From: Hymenobacter sp. IS2118
Lineage (GTDB): Bacteria > Bacteroidota > Bacteroidia > Cytophagales > Hymenobacteraceae
Length of the DNA stretch: 64,000 bases
Reading direction: 5' to 3'
NCBI RefSeq assembly: GCF_000715495.1
Contig: NZ_JNLX01000047.1
Coordinates: 1-64,000, forward strand
Below the pieces are notes generated by a model. The model searched no databases. It was not told the origin of the DNA and worked only from the letters and a program-made list of their open reading frames with translations. Position 1 is the stretch's first letter, and every line of letters begins with the position of its first letter. The translations under genes and the position numbers were made by a program. Below, one piece after another: positions 8,583 to 16,555 of the stretch.

Positions 8583-9818
8583 CCGCTGCTCCCTGGCCTC
8601 CCCGGCTACAACCAGAAAGCCGTAGCCGAACACGAACATATTGAGCCCGATTTGCAGGCTCAGCGTATCGGTAACCAGCATGCCGGTGGCCTGGATGAGG
8701 ATGAAAAAGCAGAGGTCCGGATTCGTCCGGGCCCAGCGCCGGGTGAGGGGCCAAAACAGCACCGCCAGCCACAGCACCAGGCCCACGAGGCCGCCCCCCA
8801 GCAGGGCATTGAGGTACTGGTTGTGCACGTCGGCCTGGCTGGCATCGCGCAGGCCGTAATCCCGCCAGTCGTACTGCTCCCGCATCACGGCGTGCGCATC
8901 GGCCGGGCCCACACCCAACAGCCAGTGCTGGCGAATGATGATGACGGCCGTTTCGGCCGCCACCAGCCGTTTCGACAGCGAGTAGTCGTTGAGGTCCTGG
9001 CCCGTTCGGTACTGGTTCAGGTCCCACAGCGTGGAGCCCACCCGGTGCCGCACCGATTCGAGCGTGGAGTAGGCCAGCAGTGGCCCCAAAGCCAGCAAAA
9101 CCAGGATTCCCAGGCTCATAACCAGCCGTTTTTGGGTGAGCAGCCACCCCACGTAGCCGAGCAGGCCGGCGTAGAAAACCAACAGCCCGGTGCGGTAGGC
9201 CAGCAGGTGCAGCGTGAGCGCCGCCGCCGCCGCCGCACCCAGCAGCGCCCCCCGCCACCACAGCCGCGCCTCCGGATGCTGCCGCAGCCGCAGGCCCCAG
9301 AAAAAGCTCAGCGCCAGCATTACCCCGAAATAGATGTGAAAGACGCCGGTGATGGATTGCATGTTCTGCCCGACGCTGATGGCGGCATTAGCACTGCCGG
9401 GGTCCAGCAGGTACTGGGCCGAGGTGGCCAGGCCCACGGCCGCCGTGCCCAGCACGAACAGCGCCCCCACCGCCCGCCGCTGCCCGCCCGCCAGCGGCAC
9501 CGCCAGCGTGAAAGCCAGCGGCACGCCCAGCCACGTCAGGCTACGAAACAATTCGTGGCGCCAGGTAGCCCACTCACTGGTATACAAGCCACTAACCAAC
9601 AGAAACCCAAACAGCGCGGCCGCCCGCATGGCGGCTCCGTTGCGGAAATACAGCCCGGCCTCACGGCGCACATTTGGGTTGGCCAGCACGGCACATACGC
9701 CCACCACCGGGGCCAGCGCCACCAGTGCCCGCGAGGCCAGCAGGCCCACTACGCCCGCCGCGCAGGCCAGCCACAACAAGTGCTGCGAAAGACGGCCAGA
9801 AAAATAATACGGCACCAA
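8559..9818 (-). CDS. O-antigen ligase / polymerase-like (WaaL/Wzy superfamily) membrane protein
   Basis: About 419 residues with 10 or more hydrophobic segments. The large periplasmic loop before the last helices has the family pattern LLGVGPADAH ... VHNQYLNALLGG, with the conserved histidine before NQYL. Such proteins attach or polymerise lipid-linked polysaccharide at the outer face of the inner membrane. The start is not certain: the frame opens with TTG at 9818, directly followed by GTG, and contains no ATG upstream of the first helix. The last residues (KLLVAGC) are encoded by the end of the inverted-repeat element 8374-8582, so the natural C-terminus may have been replaced. The membrane glycosyltransferase at 10120 is on the same strand upstream. 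Confidence 0.85.
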   Translation of the reverse strand: MVPYYFSGRLSQHLLWLACAAGVVGLLASRALVALAPVVGVCAVLANPNVRREAGLYFRNGAAMRAAALFGFLLVSGLYTSEWATWRHELFRSLTWLGVPLAFTLAVPLAGGQRRAVGALFVLGTAAVGLATSAQYLLDPGSANAAISVGQNMQSITGVFHIYFGVMLALSFFWGLRLRQHPEARLWWRGALLGAAAAAALTLHLLAYRTGLLVFYAGLLGYVGWLLTQKRLVMSLGILVLLALGPLLAYSTLESVRHRVGSTLWDLNQYRTGQDLNDYSLSKRLVAAETAVIIIRQHWLLGVGPADAHAVMREQYDWRDYGLRDASQADVHNQYLNALLGGGLVGLVLWLAVLFWPLTRRWARTNPDLCFFILIQATGMLVTDTLSLQIGLNMFVFGYGFLVVAGEAREQRKLLVAGC

Positions 9819-10119
9819 AATCAGTAAGTATTGCGCGAAGATTTCTGCCTCCCCTTATCGTTTGCAAAGTAAGGGGTTGGCAACTCTTGGTAGGCAGGGC
9901 TGGTAGCTTTACTTCTCAGCACCTTTCCCCCGACAGCCGGCTCACTTCGACTACGCCTGGGGCGCCGGACTGGCGTAGTAGATTGTGCGGGACAGCTACG
10001 CCCACGCTGTTTTTTTTGGAACGGCGGCGAAGGGTAGTAGCAGCATCTGGGCGCTACGCGGTGGAGCTAACGGCGCCCCCGGTGACGCACCGGCTTCCGG
10101 AACCAAGCGACGGACAGCC
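9819..10119. other. 301-bp intergenic region with a putative promoter
   Basis: Separates the ligase-like gene from the upstream glycosyltransferase gene on the same strand. Apart from the -7-like box at 9865-9872 and a run of eight T near 10010-10018, I see no RNA gene, repeat or coding signal. Confidence 0.5.
9865..9872 (-). promoter_or_regulatory. Putative -7 box TTACTTTG for the O-antigen-ligase-like gene
   Basis: Read on the minus strand the sequence is TTACTTTG, seven of eight with TAnnTTTG, 46 bases before the TTG start at 9818. Same octamer as at 7338 and 44310. No -33 element is evident. Confidence 0.4.
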
Positions 10120-11637
10120 TTACAAAGCTTTGTAGATGTAGTAATCGTGGAAACGGTAGGCGTAGCGGTAGCCCCCGTAGGTGCGGCCGGATACAGGTCG
10201 GGGCAAGCTCATTTCTTTGAGCGAGTTGTCGTCCAGAATGATGAGTTGGCGCTGGCGCCGGGCGGCTTCCTCGAACAGGGCCTGGCCATTGGGTCGGAGT
10301 TGCCCGGCCTGCGTCAGCAGCAGGTAGCACGTCACCCCTTGAATGGTGAAGGCATCAATCTGATTGAAGACGAAATTCATGGGTGCTACGATGCGAGCGT
10401 ATCGGTAGGCAGGCAGCTGATTGGCCAGCTGCTGGTTACGCACTACTCTGTCTTCATGCCGACTGATAAGCAGCCCCGTGTACACACTATTGACAATGGT
10501 GTAAAAGCCCAGCACCACAGCCAGCAGCACCCGCACCCAGCCCGTACGGGGCGGCAGGTGCTCGAAACCCACCGCCACCAACAGGCACAGATGCGGCATG
10601 TACAGCACCATGTATTTGGTAGTTTTGCCCTGCGAAAGAGCCGCCAGGGCGGCCACAAGCAGCAGCAGATACAGGGTGGCATCAGCCAGGCGCGGCGTGC
10701 GCCAGCGCGAGCGGTACAGCACGACTGCCGCAGCCAGCACCAACAGCGACAGGGCCGCTTCGAGGGGCGAGTGGAAGAAGCGCTTATGCTCGGCCAGCGC
10801 CCGCAGAACCAGAGCAAATCCCTGGCCCGATTTATCGCCACCGATGGCAGGCGCGAACTGACGAAAGTAAGCGCTCCAGGCATCGTGCACGAGCACATCG
10901 AGGAAGTACATCGCAAACACCACCCCACCTACGCCCGCAAATAGCACGGCGCCCCGCCACTGTCGCCGCCAGCCTAGCAGCCCCGTGCCAGCCACCAGGT
11001 AAATAAGGCCGTTGAGGTGAGTAGCGGCGGCTAGTCCGGCCAGCGCGGCGGCCAGCGCCACGTGGTACCAGCGCGGCCGCGCCGCGTGCAACCAACGCTG
11101 TAGCAATATCCAGGAGCCGAAGCCCAGACACATGAGCATTACCTCGGGCCGGAACACAAACCCATACTCAACTACCAGCGAATTCAGCAGCAGCACCGCC
11201 CAGAACAAGCAGCGAGCAGCGGTAGTAGCGAGGTAGTGACGCAGATGCGGCCGGCAAATCAGCCCAAATAGGCCCAAATAGGCCATGCTGATAAGCTTGA
11301 GAACCAGCGACGACCAACCGACCAATCTTATTACGCCCGCCGCCTGCCACACGAACAACCAATGGTATACCCACTGCCGCGTTCCAGCCCCCAGGAATCC
11401 ATCGAATAATTCCGAACGTACAACACCCTCCTTGGCGGCCCAATAAGCCTGCTCCCCAATCCAGGCTTCGTCGCCGTGTAGCACGCGCTGGTAGAGGCTG
11501 GCCACAAACAGCAGTACGGCTAATAGCAGCAACCAGCGGGCACCCGCTAACGACAATACTGACCGTTGTTGCGGCTGGACTGTTGGCAAAGGAAGTTGCG
11601 CCGCGCGGCGTACTGGCCACAGTCTGAATTGGTACAT
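10120..11637 (-). CDS. Membrane glycosyltransferase, GT39/ArnT-like (GT-C fold)
   Basis: 505 residues with about a dozen hydrophobic segments. After the first helix comes LHGDEAWIGEQAYW (residues near 55-67); an acidic pair in the first extracytoplasmic loop is the hallmark of GT-C enzymes that use a polyprenyl-phosphate sugar donor. The C-terminus is a soluble tail. Likely role: transfer of a sugar to a lipid or glycan on the periplasmic side. Donor and acceptor are not known. It precedes the O-antigen-ligase-like gene on the same strand, which suggests cell-surface polysaccharide, but 301 bp separate them. ATG start at 11637; the 196 bp upstream to the porin gene show nothing else. Confidence 0.75.
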   Translation of the reverse strand: MYQFRLWPVRRAAQLPLPTVQPQQRSVLSLAGARWLLLLAVLLFVASLYQRVLHGDEAWIGEQAYWAAKEGVVRSELFDGFLGAGTRQWVYHWLFVWQAAGVIRLVGWSSLVLKLISMAYLGLFGLICRPHLRHYLATTAARCLFWAVLLLNSLVVEYGFVFRPEVMLMCLGFGSWILLQRWLHAARPRWYHVALAAALAGLAAATHLNGLIYLVAGTGLLGWRRQWRGAVLFAGVGGVVFAMYFLDVLVHDAWSAYFRQFAPAIGGDKSGQGFALVLRALAEHKRFFHSPLEAALSLLVLAAAVVLYRSRWRTPRLADATLYLLLLVAALAALSQGKTTKYMVLYMPHLCLLVAVGFEHLPPRTGWVRVLLAVVLGFYTIVNSVYTGLLISRHEDRVVRNQQLANQLPAYRYARIVAPMNFVFNQIDAFTIQGVTCYLLLTQAGQLRPNGQALFEEAARRQRQLIILDDNSLKEMSLPRPVSGRTYGGYRYAYRFHDYYIYKAL

Positions 11638-11833
11638 TTAAGGAGCTATTCCGAAATACTTTAGGCTTATTTCCTAATAAGAAATCTGTCGTTTTCCAAG
11701 CGGTATTCGGGGCCAGAACTGTGGGCTGCCCAAAGCACCACTGGCTACCACCTCGCCTGCCAAAGAGGGCGGCCCGATTACCAAGACCAATGAAAATTCT
11801 CAGCCATTTCTTAATCGGGAGCAAGTTTACTGC

Positions 11834-13042
11834 CTAAAAATTAATCTGCGCCTGTAGCCGCAGCAGGCCGCCGCGCTGCCGGTTATCGGGCTTCTGGAAA
11901 TCTTCGTAGCGCCGCGACGACAGCGTGTACATGGCCACCAGCTCGAAGCTACTCAGGGGCTGCCACTCCACGCCCAGCTCGGCTTCGCGCACGCCGTGGC
12001 TGCGGGCGTCGCGCTCGTGTTTTTTGCCGCCCTCGTAGTATTGCGCCCGCAGGAAAGGGTAAAACTGCTGTTGCTTGTAGCGCAAGCGGTAGTTGAGCAG
12101 CACGTAGCCGCCGTGCAGGCTCCGGCTCTCGATGCTGTCGGTGCGGGGATTGAATTCGGGGCCGCGACCGGTGTTGAATTCGGCCTGCACGCCAAACGGC
12201 TGCGGGTAGAGCACAAAAGTGGCGGCCACGCGCTGGTCGAGGTAGCTGCGGTCGGGGCGCGTTTTCACGCCGGCCGAGAGCTGGTCGGACGTCAGCACGT
12301 AATCGCCGGAGTAAGCCTGCAGTCCGGGTTCAATAATATGCCGGCCCACCACCAGCGGGTACGTGAAGCGGGCCACCACGTGCTGCTGGTTGTTGAGCTC
12401 GGCGCGGTTGGCGGTCTGGCCGTTGAATACGCCCAAGCCCAACATGCCGTAGTCGCCCGAGCCTTTCAGGCCCTCGCGCACCAGTTTGGCAAAGCGCTGG
12501 CGTACGGCCGTGGGCGCCCAATAGAAAAACGCGCCCAGGTCCCGCTCGTTGGAAAAAGCGCTGTTTATTGCATCGTTGCGGTCGAGGGCCAGCCGGTTCT
12601 GGCTCGACTGCATGTTCTCAAAGCCAAAGGGGATTTTGCTTTGGCCCAGCCGGATGCGGAACTGACTGGCTTTGTCGAGGCCCAGGTCGAAGTAGGCATC
12701 GCGCAGCTGCCCTACCTGCAGCGAAGTGCTGCCACTCAGGGAGCTGGCAAAATCGGGCTGAATGTAGAAGTACACCCGCTCGTGCAGCTGCCCGAAAAAA
12801 ATCAACCGCACCCGGCGCAGCGAAATCCCGCCGTTTTTCCCCCACGACCGGTCGCACTGCTCGCAGCCCAGGTCAGGGTTGGTTTCGAGCAGGCGGTTGT
12901 AGCGTGCCTGCACGTACCCCCGGATGGCAAAGGTTTCAAACCACTTTTTGGCGGCGGGAGGTGCCGGAGCCAGCGAATCGGGCGTTTGGGACTGCACCCG
13001 CCCGCCCAATAGAAGCAGCAGCGCAACAAATAATTTCTTCAT
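11834..13042 (-). CDS. Porin family O/P (phosphate-selective-porin-like) outer-membrane protein
   Basis: 402 residues starting at ATG 13042 (MKKLFVALLLLLGG); a TTG one codon earlier is also in frame. A signal peptide ending near VQSQ is followed by a region of amphipathic beta strands. Hallmarks of the OprO/OprP-like family are RGYVQARYN, ISLRRVRLIFFGQ and FRIRLGQSKIPFGFE. The last residue is Phe (LQAQINF), as expected for outer-membrane barrel assembly. Two cysteines (GCEQCD) lie early in the mature chain. Similar proteins form 16-stranded trimeric channels for anions or other small solutes; the solute here is unknown. Confidence 0.85.
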   Translation of the reverse strand: MKKLFVALLLLLGGRVQSQTPDSLAPAPPAAKKWFETFAIRGYVQARYNRLLETNPDLGCEQCDRSWGKNGGISLRRVRLIFFGQLHERVYFYIQPDFASSLSGSTSLQVGQLRDAYFDLGLDKASQFRIRLGQSKIPFGFENMQSSQNRLALDRNDAINSAFSNERDLGAFFYWAPTAVRQRFAKLVREGLKGSGDYGMLGLGVFNGQTANRAELNNQQHVVARFTYPLVVGRHIIEPGLQAYSGDYVLTSDQLSAGVKTRPDRSYLDQRVAATFVLYPQPFGVQAEFNTGRGPEFNPRTDSIESRSLHGGYVLLNYRLRYKQQQFYPFLRAQYYEGGKKHERDARSHGVREAELGVEWQPLSSFELVAMYTLSSRRYEDFQKPDNRQRGGLLRLQAQINF

Positions 13043-13212
13043 CAATTGCTGATACCAACACGAAGCCTAGGTTTTGATATTACCCATTTGTGTCCGTTAA
13101 ATCACCGCAATGTTACGAACCTATTTGAGCCAACGCCCCGTGCGGCCCAATTGCTCAGGAGGGATTTTGAGCTTCAGACCGTAATTATTTATCCGGGAAG
13201 GCAGAAAAGGAA

Positions 13213-13244
13213 CCGTCATGCCGAGCGCAGCCGAGGCATGACGG
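13213..13244. repeat. Short palindrome of the GTCATGCTGAGC repeat family
   Basis: Arms CCGTCATGCC (13213-13222) and its complement (13235-13244) flank GAGCGCAGCCGA. It looks like a collapsed member of the family seen in full at 13281-13450 and 38029-38194. Confidence 0.7.
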
Positions 13245-13280
13245 CCTGAGAACGGTGCTTACTCTCGCCCGCTTAATTAA

Positions 13281-13450
13281 TAGACTTGTTCCTAAATACA
13301 GAAAAGTGTAAAATCGACGGTCATGCTGAGCTTGCCGAAGCATCTCTACCGCTTCGTTGAGTCGATTGGATTAGTTGCGCGGTAGAGATGCTTCGGCTGC
13401 GCTCAGCATGACTCGCTTTTTTCGTTTCTGCTTATTCGGGAACACGTCTA
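13281..13450. repeat. MITE-like element, about 170 bp, with terminal inverted repeats
   Basis: Outer ends TAGACTTGTTCC and (inverted) TAGACGTGTTCC match at 11 of 12 positions. Inner arms beginning GTCATGCTGAGC and running to the CATCTCTACCGC segment (13320 onward; right arm ending near 13411) pair around a spacer GCTTCGTTGAGTCGATTGGA. The copy at 38029-38194 has the same ends, arms and a nearly identical spacer, so this is one dispersed element type. No coding capacity. Confidence 0.85.
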
Positions 13451-13488
13451 ATTGCTTCAGAACCTTTCACCGCTACTCGCCAAACCCG

Positions 13489-14343
13489 TCAGCCGGCGTA
13501 GGCTTTCAGCACCTGCCGGGCGGTGCCCAGGTTATCAATACCCAGCTCCAGCACGTCGCCGGGCCGGAGGTAGCGGGGTGGCTTCAGGCCCGAACCCACC
13601 CCGGCCGGCGAACCCGTCGAGATGATGTCGCCGGGCAGCAGCGTCATAAACTGGCTGACGTAGGAAACGATGAAGGGGATGTCGAAAATGAGGTTGGCGG
13701 TGTTGCCGTCCTGCATTTCCTCGCCGTTCACCGTGAGCCAGAGGCGCAGGTTGTTCACGTCGCCCATCTCGTCGGGCGTAGCCAGATACGGGCCCATCGG
13801 CGCAAACGTGTCGCAGCTTTTACCCTTGGTCCAGGTGCCGCCGCGCTCCATCTGAAACTCCCGCTCCGACACGTCGTTGTGCAGCATGTAGCCCGCAATG
13901 TAGTCGGCGGCCTCGCTCACTTCCACATAGGACGCCCGCCGGCCGATAACCACGGCCAGCTCCACTTCCCAGTCGGTTTTTACCGAGTTTCGGGGGATGA
14001 TGATGTCATCGCAAGACCCCACCAATGCCGTGGTGGCTTTCAGAAAAATTATTGGCTCGGTGGGCGGCGTCAGGCCCATTTCGTGGGCGTGGTCGGAGTA
14101 GTTGAGGCCAATGCAGAGGATTTTGGAGGGCCGGGCCACGGGCGGGCCCAGGCGTTCGGCGGCGGCCACCACGGGCAGTTGGCCCGCGTTAGCGGCTACG
14201 AATGCGGCCAGTCGTTGCAGGCCGTCGGTGGCAAAAAACGCCTCGTTGTAGTCTTCGCCGAAGCCAGCTACGTCGTAGCGCTGTTCGCCTTGCAGCACAC
14301 CAGGTTTTTCGTGGCCGGCCGGGCCGTAGCGGAATAGTTTCAT
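13489..14343 (-). CDS. Fumarylacetoacetate hydrolase (FAH) family protein
   Basis: 284 residues, ATG start. A short N-terminal domain is followed by the FAH fold: KILCIGLNYSDHAHEMG (about 94-110), the metal-binding acidic stretch DWEVELAVVIG, KGKSCDTFAPMGP, and the closing ISTGSPAGVGSGLKPPRYL. Members cleave or hydrate 2,4-diketo acids in a Mg/Mn-dependent way; examples are fumarylpyruvate hydrolase and 2,4-diketo-3-deoxy-L-fuconate hydrolase. The neighbouring sodium/solute symporter upstream on the same strand hints at sugar or sugar-acid use, but a terminator lies between them. The exact substrate is open. Confidence 0.88.
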   Translation of the reverse strand: MKLFRYGPAGHEKPGVLQGEQRYDVAGFGEDYNEAFFATDGLQRLAAFVAANAGQLPVVAAAERLGPPVARPSKILCIGLNYSDHAHEMGLTPPTEPIIFLKATTALVGSCDDIIIPRNSVKTDWEVELAVVIGRRASYVEVSEAADYIAGYMLHNDVSEREFQMERGGTWTKGKSCDTFAPMGPYLATPDEMGDVNNLRLWLTVNGEEMQDGNTANLIFDIPFIVSYVSQFMTLLPGDIISTGSPAGVGSGLKPPRYLRPGDVLELGIDNLGTARQVLKAYAG

Positions 14344-14365
14344 CGCAAAAAATGGGAAAGAAGAC

Positions 14366-14419
14366 GCAAAAAAAGACCGTCAGGCCCGCCCGCACTAACG
14401 CCGGACGAGCCTGACGGCC
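14366..14419 (-). terminator. Rho-independent terminator of the SSS transporter gene
   Basis: Read on the minus strand: stem of 9 bp (14409-14417 with 14377-14385), then a run of seven T in the region 14366-14373. It lies just past the stop of the 14444 gene and before the FAH gene start. Confidence 0.8.
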
Positions 14420-14443
14420 AACTGATTTTCGGCAAGCCGTTGC

Positions 14444-16129
14444 TTACCAGTACACGGTGTAGAGCGTGGTGAGCATCACCATGATAATCATGGCGCCGAT
14501 GGCGAAGCCGCGCGTGGTTTTGAACATGCTGCGGTCTACTTCCAGGCCGTTGGTTTTCACGCCCCGGCTGGTTTGGTACAGGCTGATGGCGACCATAACG
14601 GCCACGCTGATGGCAAACACGAAGCCCATCCGGTCGAGGAAAGGGATTTCGTAAACACCCTCGGCATTCTTCACTGCGAAGCCGAACGGCGCCAGAAACG
14701 AGAGGTCGGCGTAGAGGGGCAGGAACTTGAACCACACCGAGAGCAGGAAGCCGCCGATGGTGGCGAACAGGGCCGCCGTCGAAGTCGTCTTCTTCCAGAA
14801 GAAACCCAGAATGAACATGGCAAAAATACCCGGCGACACGAAGCCCGTGTACTCCTGAATGTACTGGAAACCGCCTTTTTTGTCGATGCCCAAATGCGGG
14901 GCAATGAGCACGCCCATAATCATGGCCACCACCACGGCAATTTTGCCCACATTCACCAGCGTTTTTTCCGAGGCGTTGGGGTTGATAACTTTTTTGTAAA
15001 CGTCGAGGGTGAAAATGGTGGCGATGCTGTTGGCCTTGCCGGCCAGCGAGGCCACCACAGCCGCCGTGAGCGCCGCGAAGGACAAGCCCTTGAGGCCCGT
15101 CGGCAAAATATTGAGCAGCACCGGATACGCCCGGTCCGGATTGAGGTCGGCGCCGGAGCCGAATTCAGCCGCTCCGAACACGTCGGCTTTGTAAAGCACG
15201 AAGGCCGCGATGCCGGGCAGCACCACAATCACGGGCATGAGCAGCTTGAGGAAAGCGGCAAACAGGATGCCGGCGCGGGCCGTGGGCAGGTCGGCCCCGA
15301 GGGCGCGCTGCGTGATGTACTGGTTGCAGCCCCAGTAGTTCAGGTTCACAATCCACATGCCGCCGAGCAGCACGGTGAGGCCGGGCAGGTCGATGTAGTT
15401 GGGGTTGTCCTGCTTGAAAATCATCTGGAAGTGGTCGCCGGCCTGCTCCGTCATCAGGTTAAAGCCGCTGATGACGCCGGTCTGGCCAAATTTTTCAGCC
15501 ACCAGGTTCAGGGCCAGGTAGGTGGTGGCCAAACCGCCGAGAATCAGGAAAAACACCTGAATTACGTCGGTGAAGCCAATCACCTTCATGCCGCCCAGGG
15601 TGATGAGGATGGCAAACGCGGCCAGCGCGTAGAGGCAGAATTCAAGATTAAGACCAGCGATGCTGCTGATGGCAATGGCGCCGAGATACAAAATCGAGGT
15701 CAGGTTGACCACGATGTAGAGCGCCAGCCAGAAAATGGCCATAATCATGGCCACCGTGCCATTGTAGCGCTGGCTCAGGAACTGCGGCATCGTGAAAATG
15801 CGGTTCTTCAGATACACCGGAATGAAGAATACCGCCACCACAATGAGCGTAATGGCCGCCATCCACTCGTAGGTGGCAATGGCCAGGCCCATCTTGAAAC
15901 CCGAGCCCGACATGCCCACAAACTGCTCGGCCGAGATGTTGGAGGCGATGAGCGAGGAGCCGATGGCCCACCACGTCAGCGAGCCTTCGGCCAGGAAGTA
16001 ATCTTTGGAATCGCCCTCAATGGTACCGTCGTGGCCGGTTTTACGCCGGTAAATCCAGATGCCGTAGCCGGATACGATGATGAAATAGACGAAGAAAACG
16101 ATGTAATCAATCGTAGCGAGCTTGTTCAT
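14444..16129 (-). CDS. Sodium/solute symporter, SSS family (SGLT-like)
   Basis: 561 residues with about 14 transmembrane segments. Typical SSS landmarks: the N-terminal YFLAEGSLTWWAIGSSLIASNISAEQF region (split helix 1, sodium site), NRIFTMPQFLSQRYN, and the GGMKVIGFTDVIQVFF signature. The pattern is closest to the vSGLT/SglT sugar transporters known in Bacteroidota, which couple sodium entry to sugar uptake at the inner membrane. Substrate assignment to sugar is by resemblance. It has its own terminator, and 426 bp of non-coding DNA lies upstream. Confidence 0.9.
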   Translation of the reverse strand: MNKLATIDYIVFFVYFIIVSGYGIWIYRRKTGHDGTIEGDSKDYFLAEGSLTWWAIGSSLIASNISAEQFVGMSGSGFKMGLAIATYEWMAAITLIVVAVFFIPVYLKNRIFTMPQFLSQRYNGTVAMIMAIFWLALYIVVNLTSILYLGAIAISSIAGLNLEFCLYALAAFAILITLGGMKVIGFTDVIQVFFLILGGLATTYLALNLVAEKFGQTGVISGFNLMTEQAGDHFQMIFKQDNPNYIDLPGLTVLLGGMWIVNLNYWGCNQYITQRALGADLPTARAGILFAAFLKLLMPVIVVLPGIAAFVLYKADVFGAAEFGSGADLNPDRAYPVLLNILPTGLKGLSFAALTAAVVASLAGKANSIATIFTLDVYKKVINPNASEKTLVNVGKIAVVVAMIMGVLIAPHLGIDKKGGFQYIQEYTGFVSPGIFAMFILGFFWKKTTSTAALFATIGGFLLSVWFKFLPLYADLSFLAPFGFAVKNAEGVYEIPFLDRMGFVFAISVAVMVAISLYQTSRGVKTNGLEVDRSMFKTTRGFAIGAMIIMVMLTTLYTVYW

Positions 16130-16555
16130 TGAGGAAAATAGGGTTTCAGGGGGCGAGGTCCGCCATTATGCGAAATGACGCAGGGGTGGCTAAGCTATGG
16201 GAAAGTAATGTTCCGCTAAAAAAACCGTTTCTGAAAGAAAAACTTTGGTTTCCTGCCGGAATTATCTTCGGTAACGTTTCCGGTAGCTCTGGAAATATTT
16301 CGTAACAGCCGTCATCGTTACCCAAATGCCATGCTCCGGTCTCGCATAGGTCTGGCAGGTGGAGTGGAGCCACAGGCCCGAAAAACTCACTTTTTTAGTT
16401 TGGCGGCCAGCCCAAATGCTAGCGGCAGAAAGTGGCCAAGTCCGGTACACAGTGCTACCGAAAATGAAGCAGCCCTTACCAGGGGCACATGAAAAACCCC
16501 GCTGTAGTTTCAGCGGGGTTTTTTCTCCAAAAACTTAATTAAGCGGGTTCAGCCA
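16130..16555. other. 426-bp intergenic region
   Basis: Upstream of the SSS transporter and downstream of the 16556-19072 gene (both minus strand). Apart from the terminator at 16492-16524 I see no repeat, RNA gene or clear promoter box. The open frames of 62-75 codons inside have no start context or recognisable protein. Confidence 0.55.
16492..16524. terminator. Strong symmetric terminator
   Basis: AAAAACCCCGCTG pairs with CAGCGGGGTTTTT around a 6-base loop, so there are T runs on both strands. It lies about 30 bp past the stop of the minus-strand 16556-19072 gene and would terminate it. Confidence 0.9.

Larger units (their letters stand above)
13043..13488. other. 446-bp intergenic region occupied by palindromic repeats
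   Basis: Between the porin gene and the FAH-family gene. It contains a short hairpin (13213-13244) and a complete repeat element of about 170 bp (13281-13450). The remainder, 13043-13212, must hold the porin promoter, but no clear TAnnTTTG box is seen. Confidence 0.6.

Noticed and set aside
11168..11824. 218-codon minus-strand open frame extending upstream of the glycosyltransferase start
   Set aside because: Mostly an alternative frame of the 10120-11637 gene; no recognisable protein and no start context.
14573..16132. 519-codon plus-strand open frame opposite the SSS transporter
   Set aside because: Antisense shadow with His/Glu/Gly-rich composition; the minus strand is an unmistakable transporter.
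16146..16373. 75-codon minus-strand open frame in the gap before the SSS gene
   Set aside because: No recognisable family, no promoter or start context; expected by chance in 426 bp of this composition.
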